This document shows positions 1 to 10,000 of a stretch of 64,000 nucleotides of DNA, piece after piece. Made by a program: the position numbers and the translations under genes. The notes under the pieces are model-generated. The model had not been told where the DNA came from. It worked only from the letters and a program-made list of their open reading frames with translations, and ran no database searches. The stretch is from Lysobacteraceae bacterium. Its GTDB lineage: Bacteria > Pseudomonadota > Gammaproteobacteria > Xanthomonadales > Rhodanobacteraceae. Where the stretch lies: NCBI GenBank assembly GCA_021372495.1, contig JAJFUF010000005.1, positions 1-64,000 of the forward strand, read 5' to 3'. Position 1 is the stretch's first letter. Each line of letters starts with the position of its first letter.

Positions 1-234
1 GAAGGCGCGGCGCCCAACGCCGGCAGCGCCGCGCGCCCGTCGCCGCAGGCAGGTGCGCGCCCGGCGCCCGGCGCCGAGGAGCGCGGCGAGCGCCGTCGCC
101 GCGGCGGGCGCGAACGCCCGCGCGAAGAGCGCGCCGCCGCGCCGGCCGCCGCACCGGCGGGCACGGCCCCGGCGACGGCGTCGAAGAAGCCGGGCTTCCT
201 GCGCCGCCTGGGCGCGCTGTTCCGGCGCCGTTGA
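1..234 (+). CDS. C-terminal tail of an unidentified protein (5' end outside window)
   Basis: An open frame enters from the left edge and stops with TGA at 232-234, giving 77 visible codons. The visible part is low complexity: Ala/Pro/Gly/Arg runs with acidic-basic patches, ending in a basic tail with the motif KKPGFLRRLGALFRRR. Such tails follow the helicase core in some DEAD-box RNA helicases of this order (RhlB-type), which is a weak guess only because no catalytic domain is visible. Codon use is GC-rich like the neighbours. It could equally be the disordered end of any nucleic-acid-binding protein. Confidence 0.5.
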   Translation, partial: EGAAPNAGSAARPSPQAGARPAPGAEERGERRRRGGRERPREERAAAPAAAPAGTAPATASKKPGFLRRLGALFRRR

Positions 235-348
235 CGCGCGCCGCGTGACCCGCGGGGATGCCCGGGCCTGCCGCACGCGGCGCACCGCTTCGCCTTGCGG
301 CAGCGCCGCATCGTTCCCGCGCCTCGTCCCCCTGCACGGGGAGCAAGA

Positions 349-365
349 CCCTTGCGCAGCAAGGG
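349..365 (+). terminator. Small hairpin, possible terminator of the upstream gene
   Basis: CCCTTG at 349-354 pairs with CAAGGG at 360-365 around a 5-nt loop, in the 265-bp gap between the cut-off gene and ftsE. There is no T-run, so termination is uncertain. The rest of the gap is GC-rich. A TATGCT hexamer at 471-476 is the only -10-like candidate for ftsE. Confidence 0.3.
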
Positions 366-499
366 GCGGGAGCGGGGCGGCATGCCATCGCCCGTCCGCA
401 GCGCGGGCGGCGCTGCCGGTCGGGAGGCTTCCCGGGGCTGGCATGGCGGCGCGATCCCGCTATGCTCGCTGCGGTCGCCCGCACGCATGACGCCGTGAC

Positions 500-1177
500 G
501 TGATCCGCTTCGACCAGGTCAGCAAACGCTACGCCACCGGCCAGGAGGCGCTGTCGCAGCTCTCCTTCCACGTCCCCCCGGGCGAGATGGTGTTCGTCAC
601 CGGCCACTCCGGCGCCGGCAAGAGCACGCTGCTGAAGCTGCTGGCGCTGATCGAACGGCCCAGCCGCGGCGCGGTGACGCTGGACGGGCAGAACCTCGGC
701 ACGGTCCGCGCGCGCGGCGTCCCGCGCCTGCGGCGCAAGCTCGGCATGGTGTTCCAGGACCATCGCCTGCTGCTCGACCGCAGCGTGTTCGCCAATGTCG
801 AACTGCCGCTGGTGATCGCCGGCGTGCCGCCGGAGGAGCGCGCCAAGCGCGTGCGCGCCGCGCTGGACAAGGTCGGACTGCTCGCCTACGAAAAGCAGCC
901 GCCGGCGCTGCTCTCCACCGGCGAACAGCAGCGCGTCGGCATCGCCCGCGCGATCGTCGCCAAGCCGGCGCTGCTGATCGCCGACGAGCCGACCGGCAAC
1001 CTCGATCCGCAGCTGTCGGTGGAGATCATGCAACTGTTCGCCGATTTCCAGCAGGTTGGCACCACGGTGGTGATCGCCAGCCACGACCTGATGCTGATCA
1101 AGCGCATGAAGAAGCGCGTGATCGTGCTCGACCACGGCAAGCTGATCGCCGATCTTGCCGCCGCGGAGGTCGCGTGA
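500..1177 (+). CDS. ftsE: Cell-division ABC ATPase FtsE
   Basis: FtsE is the cytoplasmic ATPase of the FtsEX complex, which controls periplasmic amidases through EnvC-type activators during septation. The 225-residue protein is normal length for the family. Visible motifs are Walker A GHSGAGKS (35-42), Q-loop Q86, signature LSTGEQQ (139-145, a Thr replacing the usual Gly of LSGGEQQ), Walker B LLIADEP (158-164) and the switch His195. The start is GTG at 500, giving the typical FtsE N-terminus (IRFDQVSKRY). Its stop overlaps the ftsX GTG by 4 bp, indicating translational coupling. Confidence 0.96.
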   Translation: MIRFDQVSKRYATGQEALSQLSFHVPPGEMVFVTGHSGAGKSTLLKLLALIERPSRGAVTLDGQNLGTVRARGVPRLRRKLGMVFQDHRLLLDRSVFANVELPLVIAGVPPEERAKRVRAALDKVGLLAYEKQPPALLSTGEQQRVGIARAIVAKPALLIADEPTGNLDPQLSVEIMQLFADFQQVGTTVVIASHDLMLIKRMKKRVIVLDHGKLIADLAAAEVA

Positions 1178-2163
1178 GCGCGCGCCGCCGGGACGTCGCC
1201 GCCGCCGCGCGCGCCGAGCCTGCTGCGCGGCCGGCCTCGCGCGGGCGCCTGCGCGCCTGGCGCGAGCAGCACGCGTGGTGCTTCGCGGCCAGCGTGCGCC
1301 GGCTCGCCGAGCGCCCGCTGGGCACGCTGCTGACCGTCGCCGTGATGGGCTTCGCGCTGGCGCTGCCGTTGGCGTTCTACTTGCTGCTCGGCAACGTGCA
1401 GCGCCTCGGCGCCGCGCTGGGCGAAACCCAGGCGATCAGCGTGTTCCTCAAGGCCGACCGCGACGCGCAGGCCGCGCAGGCGCTCGCCGCGCGGCTGCGC
1501 GGGCGCGTCGACGTCGCCGCGGTGGCGCTGAAGACGCCGCAGCAGGGGCTGCAGGAACTGGCCGCGCTGGAAGGTTTCGCGCCGGCGCTGGACGCGCTCG
1601 GCAGCAACAACCCGCTGCCCTACGTGCTGCTGGTGGAGCCGCGGCCGGAGCTGGCGCGCGCCGCGGTGACGACCCTGGTCGAGACGCTGCGCACGCTTCC
1701 CGAGGCCGACCTGGTGCAGGATGACGGCGCCTGGCGCGAGCGCCTCGGCGCGCTGGTCGGCGTCGCGCGGCGCGCGGTGCAGCTGCTCGCCGTGCTGCTC
1801 GCGCTGGCGGCGCTGCTGGTGGTCGGCAATACCGTGCGCCTCGACATCCGCTCGCGCGCCGACGAGATCGCGGTGCTGCAACTGGTCGGCGCCAGCGCGG
1901 CGTTCGTGCGCCGCCCGTACCTGTACGAGGGGATCTGGTACGGGCTTTGCAGCGGAGCGTTCGCGGCGCTGCTGGTGCTGCTGCTGGAGCTGGCGCTGGC
2001 CGGGCCGGTGGCACGCCTCGCCGGCAGCTATGGCGGGCAGCTCAGCTTCGCCGGCATCGCGCTGCCGGTGCTGCTGATGGTGCCGCTGCTGGCGGCGGCG
2101 CTGGGCTGGCTCGGCGCGCGTTTGGCCAGCGCGCGCCACTTGGGCGCGACGCTGCCGCGCTAG
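1174..2163 (+). CDS. ftsX: Cell-division membrane protein FtsX
   Basis: FtsX is the membrane partner of FtsE in the divisome. The 329-residue protein has a basic Arg/Ala-rich cytoplasmic N-terminus, a first membrane segment near residues 50-70 and a large periplasmic loop. Three more hydrophobic segments follow: a LLAVLLALAALLVVGN stretch, one around the acidic YLYEGIWYG region and one at the C-terminus, matching the FtsX four-helix layout. It begins with GTG inside the last codons of ftsE (GTGA overlap), so both subunits come from one transcript. The gene order ftsE-ftsX upstream of rpoH is widespread in gammaproteobacteria. Confidence 0.94.
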   Translation: MSARRRDVAAAARAEPAARPASRGRLRAWREQHAWCFAASVRRLAERPLGTLLTVAVMGFALALPLAFYLLLGNVQRLGAALGETQAISVFLKADRDAQAAQALAARLRGRVDVAAVALKTPQQGLQELAALEGFAPALDALGSNNPLPYVLLVEPRPELARAAVTTLVETLRTLPEADLVQDDGAWRERLGALVGVARRAVQLLAVLLALAALLVVGNTVRLDIRSRADEIAVLQLVGASAAFVRRPYLYEGIWYGLCSGAFAALLVLLLELALAGPVARLAGSYGGQLSFAGIALPVLLMVPLLAAALGWLGARLASARHLGATLPR

Positions 2164-2242
2164 GGCAGTTGCGGACGCATCGGGGTAGGGTGGGCGGAGC
2201 GGGGTCTCGGTCGGTGTCGCCTGGGGCCCCGCGGGGAGCGGA

Positions 2243-3082
2243 ATGGAAACGGGAATCACGCGCCACGTCAGCAGCGAAGCGCCGCGGGTGATGGTGGTCG
2301 ACGGCTCCAAGGTGGCGCGCCGCCTGCTGCAGCAGGTGCTGGAGGCGCAGTTGCCGGGCGTCGAGGTCGTCGCCTGCGAGAGCGGCGCGGAAGCGCTGCG
2401 CCGGCTCGGCGACGGCGCCGTCAACCTGCTCACCACCGCGCTGCGCCTGCCCGACATGGACGGGCTGGTGCTCGCGCGGGAGATCCGCGAGCACGCCGCG
2501 CAGGCCTACATCCCGATTGTGGTGGTGTCCGGCGACGTCGAGGAGCGCCTGCACAACCGCACGCTGACCGACGACGTCACCGACTACTTCGACAAGTCGC
2601 TCGGCTTCGGCGCGCTGGCCGATTTCATCCGCGGCTACGTGCGCCCCGAGCGGCAGGCCCACGGCGAGGTCCTGTACGTCGAGGACAGCCGCGTGGTCGC
2701 GCTGGCGACGCGGCGCATGCTGGAGAAGCACGGCCTGACCGTGCTGCACGTGGTCAGCGTCGAGGACGCGCTGGCGCTGCTGGAAACCGCGCAGGCGCAG
2801 GGGCGCATCGGCGCCGACCTGGTGCTGACCGACGTCAACCTGAAGGGCGAGCTGACCGGCGGCGACCTGCTCGACCGCGTGCGCCACCGCTTCCACTACG
2901 GCAAGGGCCAACTGCCGGTGCTGGTGATGACCGGCGACGACAATCCCCGGAACCAGGCTGCGCTGCTCAAGGCCGGCGCCAACGACCTGGTGCAGAAGCC
3001 GATCGAGGAACAGTTGCTGATCACCAAGCTGCTGTTCCAGCTGCGCGTGTCGCAGCGCTTGCGCGCGACGGTGTCGGCGTGA
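2243..3082 (+). CDS. Two-receiver response regulator with a degenerate first receiver
   Basis: The 279-residue protein is two CheY-like receiver domains in tandem with no output domain. In domain 1 (about 14-130) the acidic pair is reduced (D20-G21) and the phospho-acceptor position, four residues before the LPDMDG proline, is Ala66, so it should not be phosphorylated. Domain 2 (about 141-275) keeps the acidic pair E147/D148, Asp197 and Lys252. A likely SD, GGGAGCG, lies just upstream. The stop overlaps the ung GTG by 4 bp, so the regulator and a DNA-repair enzyme are co-translated. The cognate kinase is not in this neighbourhood. The architecture resembles PleD without GGDEF; the function is unknown. 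Confidence 0.85.
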   Translation: METGITRHVSSEAPRVMVVDGSKVARRLLQQVLEAQLPGVEVVACESGAEALRRLGDGAVNLLTTALRLPDMDGLVLAREIREHAAQAYIPIVVVSGDVEERLHNRTLTDDVTDYFDKSLGFGALADFIRGYVRPERQAHGEVLYVEDSRVVALATRRMLEKHGLTVLHVVSVEDALALLETAQAQGRIGADLVLTDVNLKGELTGGDLLDRVRHRFHYGKGQLPVLVMTGDDNPRNQAALLKAGANDLVQKPIEEQLLITKLLFQLRVSQRLRATVSA

Positions 3083-3804
3083 GCGAGGTCGGCAACGAAG
3101 CCGACGCGCGGCTGCGCCTGGAGCCCTCCTGGAAGGCGCGCCTCGGTCACTGGTTCGCGCGGCCGGAGATGCGCGCGCTGGGCGAGTTCCTGCGCGCCGA
3201 GAAACGCGCCGGCAAGACGATCTATCCGCCCGGTCCGCAGATCTTCGCCGCGTTCGACGCCACGCCGTTCGAGGCGGTGAAGGTGGTGATCCTCGGCCAG
3301 GATCCCTACCACGGCCCCGGCCAGGCGCACGGGTTGTGCTTCTCGGTGCCGCCGGGCGTGCCGCCGCCGCCGTCGCTGGAGAACATCTTCAAGGAGATCC
3401 AGCGCGACCTCGGCGTGCCGCGCCCGGACCACGGCTGCCTCACGCCGTGGGCGCATCGGGGCGTGCTGCTGCTGAACGCGGTGCTGACGGTCGAGCGCGG
3501 TCAGGCCGGCTCGCACCAGGGCAAGGGCTGGGAGGGCTTCACCGATGCCGCCATCGACTGCCTCAACCGCGAGCGCGAGGGGCTGGTGTTCATGCTCTGG
3601 GGCAGCTATGCCCAGGCCAAGGGGCGACTGATCGACAGCCGTCGCCACCTGGTGCTGAAGGCCCCCCATCCCTCGCCGCTGTCGGCCCACCGCGGCTTCC
3701 TGGGCTGCGGTCATTTTTCCAGCGCCAACCGCTACTTGCAGGAGCACGGCCAGGCTCCTATCGACTGGTCGCTGCCGCCCCGCGCCGCGCTCGTGGCCGC
3801 TTGA
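3079..3804 (+). CDS. ung: Uracil-DNA glycosylase
   Basis: Family 1 uracil-DNA glycosylase excises uracil from DNA as the first step of base excision repair. The 241-residue protein carries the water-activating loop GQDPYHG (73-79, catalytic Asp75) and the HPSPLS loop (197-202, catalytic His197). The start is GTG at 3079 within the GTGA overlap with the response regulator. The slightly long N-terminus before the conserved core is ordinary for this family. The stop codon overlaps the -35 hexamer of the rpoH promoter. Confidence 0.97.
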   Translation: MSEVGNEADARLRLEPSWKARLGHWFARPEMRALGEFLRAEKRAGKTIYPPGPQIFAAFDATPFEAVKVVILGQDPYHGPGQAHGLCFSVPPGVPPPPSLENIFKEIQRDLGVPRPDHGCLTPWAHRGVLLLNAVLTVERGQAGSHQGKGWEGFTDAAIDCLNREREGLVFMLWGSYAQAKGRLIDSRRHLVLKAPHPSPLSAHRGFLGCGHFSSANRYLQEHGQAPIDWSLPPRAALVAA

Positions 3805-3831
3805 CGCATTTCCTGTACGGTGTGGTATAGT
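3801..3831 (+). promoter_or_regulatory. Probable housekeeping (sigma-70) promoter of rpoH
   Basis: TTGACG at 3801-3806 and TATAGT at 3826-3831 are separated by 19 bp, slightly longer than ideal. The site lies across the ung stop codon. It is the only AT-containing promoter-like site here and places transcription start upstream of the CIRCE operator. Confidence 0.6.
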
Positions 3832-3861
3832 TATCCGCGTCGCGGGAACTGCCCGCGATGA

Positions 3862-3888
3862 TTAGCACTCCAACTGTTCGAGTGCTAA
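3862..3888 (+). promoter_or_regulatory. Perfect CIRCE operator (HrcA-binding inverted repeat) upstream of rpoH
   Basis: TTAGCACTC (3862-3870), a 9-nt spacer, and GAGTGCTAA (3880-3888) match the CIRCE consensus TTAGCACTC-N9-GAGTGCTAA at all 18 arm positions. CIRCE is the operator of the heat-shock repressor HrcA. Here it lies about 30 nt downstream of the promoter -10 hexamer and about 27 nt before the rpoH ATG, in the 5' leader where bound HrcA would repress transcription. Confidence 0.93.
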
Positions 3889-3914
3889 ATTTCGGTCGTC
3901 AGGAGGTGCCACGC

Positions 3915-4772
3915 ATGTCCCAAGCCCTGGTCGCCAGCAATCTGCCGATTCCCAGCGTCGTCGGCAGCCTCGATGCCTACATCTCGGCCGTGCATCGCAT
4001 CCCGGTGCTGAGCCTCGAGGAAGAGCAGGAGCTCGCGCAGCGCTACCGTGGCGCGGAGGACCTCGCCGCCGCCAAGCAGCTGGTGCTCTCGCACCTGCGC
4101 TTCGTGGTGCACGTCGCGCGCGGCTACAACGGTTATGGCCTGCAGCTCGCCGACCTGATCCAGGAAGGCAACATCGGCCTGATGAAGGCGGTCAAGCGCT
4201 TCGATCCCGAGCAGGGCGTGCGCCTGGTGTCGTTCGCTGTGCACTGGATCCGCGCCGAGATGCACGAATTCATCCTGCGCAACTGGCGCATCGTCAAGGT
4301 CGCCACCACCAAGGCGCAGCGCAAGCTGTTCTTCAATTTGCGCAAGTCGAAGAAGCGCCTCGGCTGGATGAACGCCGAGGAGGTGCGCACGGTGGCGAAG
4401 GAACTCGGCGTGCCCGAGGCGACCGTGCTGGAGATGGAGGCGCGCCTCAACGGCCACGACATCGCCTTCGACGCGCCGGCCGACGCCGACGACGACGCGC
4501 GCCCCGCGCCGGTCGCGTACCTGGTCGAGCAGGGCGCCGACCCGTACGAGTCGGTAGCCGACGCGGACCAGGAAGAAAACCAGATCGAAACGCTGCAGCA
4601 GGCGCTGGGCAAGCTGGATGCGCGCGCGCGCGACATCGTGCAGCGCCGCTGGCTGGCCGAGGACAAGGCCACCCTGCAGGATCTGGCCGGCGAGTACGGC
4701 GTCTCCGCCGAGCGCATCCGCCAGATCGAGGCGAACGCGATGAAGAAGATGCGCGCGCTGTTCGTGGCCTGA
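3915..4772 (+). CDS. rpoH: Heat-shock sigma factor RpoH (sigma-32)
   Basis: RpoH directs RNA polymerase to heat-shock promoters. The 285-residue protein has region 2 core-binding and -10 recognition sequences (about 50-125), the diagnostic RpoH box QRKLFFNLR (135-143), and a C-terminal helix-turn-helix for -35 recognition. I chose ATG at 3915 because AGGAGGT sits 7 nt upstream and the protein then starts like other RpoH proteins. A longer frame opening at 3858 would run through the CIRCE operator. Having both a CIRCE site and its own sigma-32 function suggests joint HrcA/RpoH control of heat shock. Confidence 0.96.
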   Translation: MSQALVASNLPIPSVVGSLDAYISAVHRIPVLSLEEEQELAQRYRGAEDLAAAKQLVLSHLRFVVHVARGYNGYGLQLADLIQEGNIGLMKAVKRFDPEQGVRLVSFAVHWIRAEMHEFILRNWRIVKVATTKAQRKLFFNLRKSKKRLGWMNAEEVRTVAKELGVPEATVLEMEARLNGHDIAFDAPADADDDARPAPVAYLVEQGADPYESVADADQEENQIETLQQALGKLDARARDIVQRRWLAEDKATLQDLAGEYGVSAERIRQIEANAMKKMRALFVA

Positions 4773-4796
4773 GCGCGACGACATCGATGACCCTGC

Positions 4797-4821
4797 CGAC
4801 GGCCCCTGCGTGGGGCCGTCG
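4797..4821 (+). terminator. Strong hairpin terminator between convergent rpoH and priA
   Basis: The 10-bp stem CGACGGCCCC (4797-4806) pairs with GGGGCCGTCG (4812-4821) around a 5-nt loop, 24 nt after the rpoH stop, followed by a short TTT. priA reads toward it from the other side, so it may stop transcription in both directions. Confidence 0.75.
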
Positions 4822-4916
4822 CCGTTTCCGGCTCGCCGTAGCGTGCGCTTCGCGCACGCGCGGTGTCGTCTCGTGCGCAGCGCGCACGCCACGTGGCGGT
4901 CCCGCGCTCCGCGCGC

Positions 4917-7097
<2,181 letters not shown>

Positions 7098-7512
7098 TCC
7101 CGGGATGCGGCGAGTGTAGCCGGGCCGCGCGTTGCGGCCCCGGCCGGCCCGCCGCCGCCTGCTGCGCAGCCCCCGCGCAAGCCGCGATAAGTGGCTGCCA
7201 GCGTGCATGAATCACATTTATCCACAAGAGCTGTGGATAAACCTGTGGGTGAACGGCGGATTAGCTCGCGCCAAGCCGCGCCACGGCGTGCGTCTGCACG
7301 ACTTGGCGAAGATTTAACCAACATCGAATATCAATGAGAAATCAATTGGATACGTCGTAGGCCCGGCGCAGGTTCCGGCCGGCCGGGCGGGCCGGCGGCG
7401 CCGACACCCGGCGGTTTTGATGCTGTGCACAACGCCCATCCGGGAAGCGGGCCGGAGCGGCGCGCGCCCGCCGCGCCGTGCGCGCCCGAGGCCTGCGGCG
7501 GCGCGGCGGCGA
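7098..7512. other. 415-bp intergenic region upstream of priA
   Basis: No convincing gene is seen. It contains composite element A (7218-7315, annotated separately) and an AT-rich patch at about 7311-7355, conspicuous against the GC-rich surroundings. After that it returns to GC-rich spacer up to the end of the DUF3667 gene. Short frames here on both strands lack family resemblance or ribosome-binding sites. Confidence 0.6.
7218..7315 (+). repeat. Composite element copy A: inverted DnaA-box-like pair plus TTGGCGAAGATTT
   Basis: TTATCCACA (7218-7226) and TGTGGATAA (7232-7240) form a perfect inverted pair with a 5-nt gap. Each 9-mer equals the DnaA-box consensus TTATNCACA. TTGGCGAAGATTT follows at 7303-7315. 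A second copy at 16782-16879 has exactly the same spacing although the sequence between the two conserved ends differs. It could be a DnaA-binding or titration site, a hairpin, or an sRNA-associated repeat. Confidence 0.7.
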
Positions 7513-8727
7513 TCAGGTCGTCGCCAGGCTGACGATGAATGCGGCGGCCAGGCCGAAGCTGATCAGCACCGTGTAGCACAGGCCGATCACGCCGTACTTC
7601 AGCACGGTCATGAACCAGCCCTGGCCGTAGACCCGCTTCTGCATCAGCAGCAGGTACAGGAACAGCCAGATCCAGGCCGCGACCGAGACCCAGCGCAGCG
7701 GCGTCATCAGCCAGGCCGCGTGCGCGTGCGCCCAGCCGCCGAGCAGGCCGAACAGGACCAGCAGCAGCATGGTGAGGAAGATGAACGCGTGGCTGTGCAG
7801 GGCCACGACCAGGTGCTCCATGTAGAGCCGGCGCTTGAACAGGTAGAACAGCTTCAGCATCACCGCGAACAGCGGCATCACCACGAACAGCGTCTGCGGC
7901 AGCACGTTCATCAGGCCGAGGATCACCGGCTTGGGGTCGTGCCGCATCTGCTTGACGTTCTGCAGCGCATGCGCGATCGCGTCGTTGAGGCGCTGGCTGG
8001 CGATGCTGGGCAGCCAGCCGATGCGGATCGGATTCTTCACCGCGTCCCAGGCCGGGCCGCCGCCGAAACTGATTTCGGGCAGCGTGTCCTCGCTGGGCCT
8101 GGCGGCCGTGGCCGCGGCGGGTTCGGGCGGCGGCGGCAGGCCCTTGGCCTTGGCGTCGGCGACGGCGCGCAGGTAGGCGCGCCGCCGCTCGGCCTGGTCG
8201 CGCACCTTCGCCTCCGCCTTGGCCAGCCCGGCGGCGGCGCCGGGCACGTTGCCGACCGTCTGCTGCGCCTCGCGCAGGCCACGCAGCGCGGCCTGCTCGT
8301 CGCGGTCGAGGTCCTCCAGGCTGGTTGCTTGCGCGATGCGGCTGCTGCCCGTGGCCGAGTCGCGGCCGTCCAGGCGGAGGCCGCCGCCGAGGTCGCTCGC
8401 GGCCAGCGTCCACTGGATCATCAGGAACGCGACGATGCTGAGGAAGAAATACAGGCGCACCGGGGTGACGTAGCGCTGGCGCCGCCCGGCGAAGTACTCG
8501 CGGGTCAGGAAGCCCGGGCGCAGCAGCAGCGGTCCCAGCGTGCGCAGGATGCGCGAATCGATGTTGAAGACCGTGTCGACCAGGTCGGCGAGCAGCCCGG
8601 ACAGCGGACGCACCATGCCGCGCACCGGTTGCCCGCAGGCGTAGCAGTACGGGCCGCTCAGCGGCGCGCCGCAGTTGGCGCAGCCGCGTGCGGGGGAAGT
8701 GGCGGGGGCTGGATTCGGCGTGTTCAT
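7513..8727 (-). CDS. DUF3667 family membrane protein with N-terminal zinc ribbon
   Basis: The 404-residue protein starts with an N-terminal CxxC-x(7)-CxxC zinc-ribbon-like motif (CANC...CYAC). A short conserved block (FNIDSRILRTLGPLLLRPG) follows, then a hydrophobic segment. A charged Ala-rich coiled region sits in the middle, and about four transmembrane helices lie at the C-terminus. This arrangement is typical of DUF3667 proteins, whose function is not established. ATG at 8727 overlaps the stop of the upstream epimerase gene by 4 bp (ATGA), so the two are translationally coupled. Confidence 0.8.
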   Translation of the reverse strand: MNTPNPAPATSPARGCANCGAPLSGPYCYACGQPVRGMVRPLSGLLADLVDTVFNIDSRILRTLGPLLLRPGFLTREYFAGRRQRYVTPVRLYFFLSIVAFLMIQWTLAASDLGGGLRLDGRDSATGSSRIAQATSLEDLDRDEQAALRGLREAQQTVGNVPGAAAGLAKAEAKVRDQAERRRAYLRAVADAKAKGLPPPPEPAAATAARPSEDTLPEISFGGGPAWDAVKNPIRIGWLPSIASQRLNDAIAHALQNVKQMRHDPKPVILGLMNVLPQTLFVVMPLFAVMLKLFYLFKRRLYMEHLVVALHSHAFIFLTMLLLVLFGLLGGWAHAHAAWLMTPLRWVSVAAWIWLFLYLLLMQKRVYGQGWFMTVLKYGVIGLCYTVLISFGLAAAFIVSLATT

Positions 8728-9716
8728 GGCGGATGCAGGAGGCCCTGGACGCGCAGCCAGGCGATGGTGTCGCGCACCAGCACCGGCAGCGGGGTGTGAT
8801 GGTAGCCGAGTGCGGCGATCGCCTTGCGGTCGTCGACCAGCATGCGCTGGCACGCCAGGGCGACGCCGTCGCGGCTGATTTGCGGCTCGCGTCCGCTGAC
8901 CAGGGCCAGCGCCTCGCCGAGGTGCGCGTACAGCATCAGCAGGCGGCGCGGCAGCGCGCGCTTCGGCGCCGGACGGCGCAGTTCGTGCGCGATCAGCCCG
9001 GCCAGTTCGAGGAAGCCGGCCTGCACGCCGCCGAGCAGGTAGCACTCGCCGTTGCCGCCGTACGCCGCGGCGGCGAGGTGCGCGCGCGCGACCGCGCGCA
9101 CGTCGGCGAAGCAGCCGCTGCCGGGCGGCACGCCGGGCAGCCGGCCCTGGTCGATCAGCAGCGCCAGCCGCGCCCAGTTGTGGCGGTCGCCGGGGCCGAG
9201 GATGTGCGACGGTTGCAGCACCACCGCCTCGATGTCGCCCTGGCCGGCGGCTTCCAGCACCAGCTTCTCGGCCAGCGCCTTGCTGCGCGCGTAGGCGATC
9301 GGTTCGCGCAGCGCGCCGCGCGGCAGCGCCTCGAAGATGGCCTGCTGCTCGACCGCGCCGTACACGGCGACGCTGGAGGTGTAGACGAAGCGCGCCACGC
9401 CGGCACGCCGCGCGATCTGCAGCAGCGTGCGCGTGCCGTCCACGTTGGTGCGCAGTTGGGCGGCGGCGCGGCGCCGCCAAAGCGTGGTGTCGGCGGCGAC
9501 GTGGAAGATCACGTCGGGCGCCGGGCGCAGCGCGGCGGCAAGCCGGGACGGGTCGCGCAGATCGCCCTCGACCACGTCCACGCCGCTGGCGCGCAGGCGC
9601 TCGATGCTGACCGGCGAGCGCGCCAGCGCGCGCACCGCGACGCCGGCCGCGTTCAGCGCGCGCAACACGTGCCCGCCGAGGAAACCGCCCGCACCGGTCA
9701 CGAACGCGCGCCGCAT
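8724..9716 (-). CDS. NAD-dependent epimerase/dehydratase (extended SDR)
   Basis: The 330-residue Rossmann-fold protein has the nucleotide-binding TGAGGFLG motif at residues 7-14, an aspartate-containing GDLRDP segment and the catalytic YxxxK (YARSK), typical of extended SDR sugar or steroid epimerases. ATG at 9716 is chosen because GGGAGGAG lies 5 nt upstream; the longer frame to 9800 adds a non-conserved leader. It resembles the dihydroflavonol-reductase/3-beta-HSD-like group, but the substrate cannot be told from sequence. It is co-transcribed with the DUF3667 gene, whose ATG overlaps its stop, and divergent from the MATE exporter. Confidence 0.85.
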   Translation of the reverse strand: MRRAFVTGAGGFLGGHVLRALNAAGVAVRALARSPVSIERLRASGVDVVEGDLRDPSRLAAALRPAPDVIFHVAADTTLWRRRAAAQLRTNVDGTRTLLQIARRAGVARFVYTSSVAVYGAVEQQAIFEALPRGALREPIAYARSKALAEKLVLEAAGQGDIEAVVLQPSHILGPGDRHNWARLALLIDQGRLPGVPPGSGCFADVRAVARAHLAAAAYGGNGECYLLGGVQAGFLELAGLIAHELRRPAPKRALPRRLLMLYAHLGEALALVSGREPQISRDGVALACQRMLVDDRKAIAALGYHHTPLPVLVRDTIAWLRVQGLLHPP

Positions 9717-9892
9717 CGTCTCCTCCCTTGGCATCTCCGGAACGCGCGTGCCCACCGCGCACGCGCGGGATGCGCGCTCCGTTGCGCACGCTTCCCGCAA
9801 CCTCCGGAACAGGCGTCGCGCCGGGCCTGCGCGCGACGGCCCCGCATCGTCGACGCGATGGCGCGGGCGGCCGCCGGACGGGTCCGGGCGAG

Positions 9893-9914
9893 TCGGATAC
9901 GCGACGGTATCCGA
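9893..9914. promoter_or_regulatory. Inverted repeat upstream of the MATE gene, candidate operator
   Basis: TCGGATAC (9893-9900) and GTATCCGA (9907-9914) are perfect 8-bp inverted arms around 6 nt, in the 284-bp divergent spacer between the epimerase and the MATE exporter. The symmetry and position suggest a repressor site. TTAGAAT at 9969-9975 is a possible -10 for the exporter. No adjacent regulator gene is present. Confidence 0.4.
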
Positions 9915-10000
9915 GCCAGGCCCCCTCGCGTCAAGGGGCGCGGGTCACCCGTGCGTTCGAGGGTTCCTTAGAATGGAGCGCCGCAACCGAACGAATCCGC

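Noticed and set aside
7218-7240. Chromosomal origin of replication
   Set aside because: Only two clear DnaA boxes and no dnaA, dnaN or gidA neighbours; a similar pair occurs at 16782, so a dispersed element is more likely.
7513-9789. A 758-residue minus-strand frame covering both the DUF3667 gene and the epimerase
   Set aside because: Only the last 404 residues look like a protein; the rest is the out-of-frame epimerase. The ATGA overlap gives separate genes.
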